Positions 59,421 through 64,000 of a stretch of DNA of 64,000 bases are shown here, piece by piece. Location of the stretch: contig JACATO010000121.1 in the NCBI GenBank assembly GCA_018389105.1, positions 627,501 to 691,500 of the forward strand, in the 5' to 3' direction. Below the pieces are notes generated by a model that saw only the letters and a program-made list of their open reading frames with translations, was not told the origin of the DNA and searched no databases. How positions within the stretch are numbered: the stretch's first letter is position 1; each line of letters begins with the position of its first letter. The position numbers and the translations under genes were made by a program. Source of the stretch: Nautilus pompilius. Its lineage: Eukaryota > Mollusca > Cephalopoda > Nautilida > Nautilidae.

Positions 59421-60980
59421 AGGAACCAACAAGGAGGGTTAATTATTACAATTAAGAAGAAAACAAAAGAATTACCGCGATTTAGCAACATCACTGCAAT
59501 CAAAATCAGCTCTTTTTTCTAAACTTAACCCTGATGCTGGTGACAAGATAAGATTATCGAAACAGAGTTTGTTCTCTTACTATTAATAAGCCTTCTACTT
59601 GATACATATTTATATAAATTAATAAGTACATACACTTACTACTGTGGTACCCTTTCCCCCTTCTTCTCAAACATAGGGCTTCTGCTCCCTCTTATACGTA
59701 TCTCCCTGGAATTCAATTATGTAGAATCACTTTCACATGTCGCTGGTTTATGAAATGAATAGTTTATTTTAAAAGTGGAAAAGCTGGTGTTCAGCTCCTC
59801 TCCGGAGACGACACTCATCAGATGGCACCGTGCAGAGTCTCTAGCAAGATGCTAGTGTTCCAATCAATTTACTGAACTATCCTGCCCAACATACTCAGAA
59901 CAAATCTAACTGAATTAAAACGGAAGCAAAGACACCAAAGCACACCCACAGGTGGGAATATTCACCTATAAGCTCAACAGTTACGTACTACAGGCGCTCT
60001 TAACGCTGATTTGTAATAGATGCCGACGCCTGACAGGCAAACGTCAAGGTACCACTGACGTTTCTTCATTTTTAGATGAAACCTTTAGTGCACCTTAATT
60101 GAAAAAGCTTTTTTTTTCTTTCTTTAGCTCTCAAATATAAATATTAGTCGCCAAAACGTTTGCTAGGTTATCTGAAATTAAACGCATTAAGCAATAGCAA
60201 CATAAAACGTTTTATCTGATGCAAATATTTATTTTTTAGGATGCCCACTTTTTCCTTGACAGCCAGGCTGACTTGGCTCTAAGTAGAAAATAAAAGCCTG
60301 TCTTATATTATATACGATCCATTGCGCCTGAATCAAAGTCCATCCGAGTCTCTTAAGTCAGAGCTCACGCTATAAATTTCCTCTCTACTTTTTTAATTTT
60401 GTTTTATCCCCTCATTTCCAGCTGCCAGATGTTTGAAAGGAAAAAAATGAATACATTTTTACATAACTGAAGAAAAAGTTACTTTAGCGACTTAGCTTAT
60501 AATGTAAACAGTTTGATACACAATCAGCAAAATGGACAGATAAAATCTCTTTATTTTCGCCAAATGTTTAAATTATAGAGATGGAAAAAAATCTTATAAA
60601 ACATAAAAAGGCGTAGTAAAAATTTCCCTGTTCTAATTAGATTGCCTAAATCTTATAATTGATAAACTAGAGTTTAAAAACTTTGCAGCAAAATTAAGAG
60701 TACTCATTGTAATTTATATAAATTTTGAAAATGTTTCGTTAGAAGGACGCACTAAAAGCAGAAATATTTCATCATTTTTAGTTATATTATGCAAATATAC
60801 GCCAATTATATTTAGAATAAAAATGAAGTAGCATAAAAATATATTTAAAATAAGCAGATCATACTTATTTAATTGTCAAGAATTTAAAAGATATGATTTA
60901 TGCAAATTAAAATCACATAAACTTTATGGATTCTGAATTTTGTCAAATCTATGAAAAACTTTTTATTGTCAGCGATTTAA
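59421..60980. other. Non-coding; turns strongly AT-rich after about 60,100
   Basis: From about 60,100 rightwards the DNA is visibly far more AT-rich than the rest of the window. No gene was recognised here. Some of it may belong to the Polinton fossil that follows, but I cannot show this. Confidence 0.45.
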
Positions 60981-60999
60981 AAACGAGAAACTACCTTTG

Positions 61000-62350
61000 C
61001 ATAATTTTCATATTTAGATGTAATGTACATGAGTGTAATTTAAACTTTAGATGTTCCAATTACATATCTTTATAGTTAATAATTTATCTAATTATGATTC
61101 TCATCTATTCTTTAAATCTGTAACTAAGGAAGACGTTTTCTCTATTATACCACAAACTACTGAAAAGTGTTTCATTTTCTTTTAAAGAACCTGTTAATAA
61201 ATAGATGACAGACTATAAATCAATAGGCAGACGTTTCGAAGTTAGATTTTTAGATTCTTCTATATTTATGGAAACGAACTTAGACATGAATATAAAATCA
61301 AAACAATTTATGCATACAGCTGATGAAATTTTTTTAAATAACAGTTTAAGTAAGTATAATGTAGCTACTAGTGAATTTAAAATATTTTGTAATTAATTAA
61401 ATAAAAAATGCATTTCAAATATTTTAAGTATTATAAAGGAGTTTGTTAAAAGTACAAAACGCAATCATCCGGAAAGTATATATTGATATCTACCTTACAT
61501 CCAATGTCTTAATTTGTTTGATGTGTTTGAAAACTTCAGAAATGCATGTCACGGAAAAATCTTATAAATTAAATCGGTATTAATTCTTTGCATCCACATT
61601 TATAGCCTGAAATGTCTGTTAATAGTTGAATAAAATAAAATTAGATCTTCTAACAAATTATATGTATCATTGATGGAACAAGGCATAAGAGGTGGGATCT
61701 CTATGGCGCCACTAACAACTTTCACATGAATATATCTAAAATGATATGAAATCTCTCAAAGTATTTAACATAAATGTAATTAGTGATAAAAAAATCAGAT
61801 CTCATCCTTCCAAATGTGTCATACAGTTTAGATGAAATGATCAAATGTATAATTTTAAATATAAATTATAACCAGACCTAAAAAAAATGTAGATTATTAG
61901 ATGAAAATAATCTCTATAGTTTGTCTACGTGTCAACAATTTCCGGCGAAATATAAATTCATAAACCACTAGTTTTGAAGCATCATAAAAGTATAATTACA
62001 AAATTAAAAGCGGATTCGCCAAGATATCTAAAGTATACTGAGAATATCCAAAATAATTACATAACCACTATAAGGAATATCTACTGGCTGTATAAAAACG
62101 CATTCCAAGTACCAAGTGGCTCTCGCCTTACCAAAACAGAAATCTCAGCTGCATTTGTCTCTACGTGTGAATATATATATAATACATGGAAATATTGCTT
62201 TTGATCAAATAGCTTGGTTAAACTCCAATATTGGGTTAAATACAGATATAAGAAATGTCAACAAAGGATTTTCTAAAAAAAAAAAAACTTTTATTATTTA
62301 ATGAATAACTCCATTTATGGAAAGTCCACAGAAATGTAAGAAAAAAATAT
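61000..62350 (+). mobile_element. Polinton/Maverick-type DNA polymerase B fossil
   Basis: This is an old, broken copy of part of a protein-primed family B DNA polymerase of the Polinton (Maverick) or adintovirus-like kind. Signature blocks appear in the expected order: a CNLNF block, then NLSNYDSHLFF in the exonuclease region, FEVRFLDSSIFMETNLD, RGGIS in the central part, and an NNSIYGKS-like polymerase motif near 62,310. Several breaks, perhaps five or more, show that it is a fossil. Capsid, protease, ATPase and integrase genes and the terminal inverted repeats were not seen. Strong AT bias and heavy decay suggest an old insertion. Right behind it lies a Tc1 relic, possibly a later insertion. 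Confidence 0.75.
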
Positions 62351-62623
62351 TTGCAAGCGATTTGTTTAACTTTTCTGTTTACTAATTAATCGACCAATTT
62401 AAAATGAAAAAAACAACAATAAAATGTTGTTGACAAAATATCTAAAATGAAAGTAAATCATCTTCAATAAAAAATATTTGTAATGAAGTTTTAAAAATCT
62501 ATAAATAACAAAGAATTAAAACCACATACAAAATTATTCGAAAGTATGAAATAAATTATATCGGAAAAATATCTGTAAAACTACCCTCAATAATGTTGTG
62601 TTATCTTCTTTTTATGATAAGTT

Positions 62624-63650
62624 ATAGTAATGTGCAAAAGTCTTAGGTAACTTTATAAAAACACTAACGGTTATTTTGTTTTCTTTCAGAATAATAACTG
62701 AATGGAAATATCAAACGTAACAGATGCTAATAAACATAAAATAATATTTCTCCACCAACGACGTAACAACCAACGAGAAATAAGTAGTGTGACCGGAATT
62801 TCGAAATGTATCAATCAAGAAATTATCAATAAATTTAAAGATATTAGCTCATTTTCTGATAGAAAAAGAATATGTAGAAGACCCAGAAAATTATCTAAAA
62901 AAGATCAACAGTGTTTGAAGGTAAATTCTCTGAACAATATTAAAACATCCAGTAATGAGATAAAGCAATATCTGACGGAATCTTCACTGTTTCAGGTTCA
63001 CAGTTTTACAATACGAAGATGTTTTGGAACAAAGTGAACTTAAAGAACGGACAGCAGTCGAGATACATTTCACGTAAAGGAAATAAGCTAAGCGACTAAA
63101 ATATGTTACCCATTACCGAAACTAGACTCAAGAATAATAGAACAAATTCCATGGGTAAAATGAATCAAAGTTTGAAATTTTGTCTAACAGAAAATAGGAT
63201 GTAAAAATCGAATTGGAGAAGAGCATAAATATATCTTCAGCTTACAGTAAAATCTCGGCCACTGGTATTAGAGATTTATTAAGGATATAAGAAATATAAA
63301 TATAAATGCATCACGCTATTTCTTCAGTAATCATTTGTATTTATATTTCATGGTGTCAGCTATCCAAAACATACTTACAATGCAGTTATATCTAGTTTTA
63401 TTAGAGTCGCTCTACAAAGCCCTGAACTTCATACTATTAAAAATATTTGGACAAAATTTTTAAAAAATGAGCAACAGATATAAATAAGGATGAACTCTGG
63501 GCAGCTTCTAAACGCATGGAACAACATTGCAGCTGATGTTAGTTCAAAATTACTAGAGAGTCTAACAAGACTAATCAGGCAGTCATGAAAGAAAAGGATG
63601 GATCTACTAAATATTAAATACATAATTTTTAAAATTATCTTCATGCGGTT
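62624..63650 (+). mobile_element. Tc1-like element with 5' end, transposase relic
   Basis: ATAGTAATGTGCAAAAGTCT (from 62,624) followed by TAGGTAAC is the outer end typical of many Tc1-like elements. The transposase starts at 62,702 (ATG) with 111 open codons. They include the helix-turn-helix region (REISSVTGISKCINQEIINK), a GRPRKLS-type hook (RRPRKLSKKDQQCL) and the second DNA-binding domain (SSNEIKQYL..QVHSFTIRRC). Farther on come NESKFEILSNRK (first catalytic position, Asp replaced by Asn), YPKHTYNAVI, and QSPELHTIKNIWTKFLKNEQ, the SPDLNPIENIW block. Frame changes and stops break the second half. The 3' inverted repeat is unclear; CCTAAGATAGTAG near 63,729 is a possible remnant. Confidence 0.82.
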
Positions 63651-63771
63651 TACGGTATAATATTTATTAATTAAATCGTAAATTTCACTAGTTTATTTTA
63701 TTGTTTTTCTACAGTTGAGTTTAGATATCCTAAGATAGTAGTCACCAAACCTTTTACTTATAACTCTGCAT

Positions 63772-64000
63772 TCATTCTCTTATCAAGATGCAAGAACAAA
63801 AGGAAAAGATAAAAGAAACTACCTCTTTAATTAATGCGATCCACGCGGGTTGTATTTTGTTTGCGAGCGCATTGATGTCGAGGCCGGGGTTAGTTTCACA
63901 CAATCTTAAAATCCTATGCAAATGTTCATCGGTAAGTCTTGACCTTAACTTTGATTTCACCATCTTCATTCTTGAAATGGTTTGTTCACATATAAATGTG
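63772..64000 (-). mobile_element. hAT transposase C-terminal dimerisation segment (partial)
   Basis: Reading in from the right edge on the minus strand, the open frame gives TFICEQTISRMKMVKSKLRS, then RLTDEHLHRILRL and PGLDINALANK. This is the hAT C-terminal dimerisation region as found in ZBED5/GTF2IRD2-like and SCAND3-like proteins and their parent transposons. The family normally stops soon after this point. Here about 25 further residues, including a hydrophobic stretch, follow to a stop at 63,772. The open frame runs off the window, so the copy may be longer and partly intact to the right. It could be a transposon or a domesticated gene. Confidence 0.8.

Overview
The window looks like a gene-poor stretch of an animal (metazoan) nuclear genome. 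There is no operon structure and no rRNA or intact tRNA gene. Simple-sequence and minisatellite arrays are long, and decayed DNA transposons, non-LTR retrotransposon pieces and tRNA-derived SINE-like elements are plentiful. I cannot name the species. The mix of Tc1/mariner, hAT, Polinton, RNase-H-bearing LINE and (ATT)n arrays fits many invertebrates (a lophotrochozoan is only a guess). All family assignments were made by reading translations by eye, without searches.

Layout. 0-4 kb: non-coding DNA with a tRNA-like SINE head and a Tc1 transposase tail on the minus strand. 4.2-5.66 kb: a 91-bp minisatellite with a 638-bp higher-order duplication. 7.0-7.7 kb: a GA array, a short repeat shared with the 43-kb array, then the best host coding candidate of the window, an apparent terminal exon (7451-7660) behind a good splice acceptor. 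8.83-9.66 kb: a 22-bp minisatellite. 10.1-10.8 kb: the RNase H/C-terminal end of a LINE. 11-19 kb: mostly non-coding, with a dispersed repeat pair and a perfect 66-bp duplication. 19.7-20.8 kb: a Tc1 relic and a SINE-like element. 27.8-28.6 kb: another Tc1-like relic. 32.2-32.5 kb: a nuclease-domain fragment of a retroelement. 37.6 kb: a possible minus-strand first exon with a consensus donor.

39.4-44.1 kb holds two large purine-rich tandem arrays built on the palindrome TGACGTCA (the consensus cAMP-response element), with a Tc1 tail and SINE-like pieces between them. 45.8-46.5 and 52.3-53.2 kb carry further Tc1 relics. 54.8-55.6 kb is the most CpG-rich stretch and could be a promoter/CpG island. 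From about 60.1 kb the sequence becomes strikingly AT-rich. There it holds a broken Polinton-type DNA polymerase B fossil (about 61.0-62.35 kb), a Tc1 relic right behind it, and the C-terminal dimerisation segment of a hAT transposase running off the right edge.

No set of genes here can be shown to work together. The feature most likely to be overlooked is the trio of related GACGTCAGTATA/GAGA repeats at 7.0, 39.5 and 43 kb. The terminal exon at 7.45 kb is the best place to look for a real host gene.
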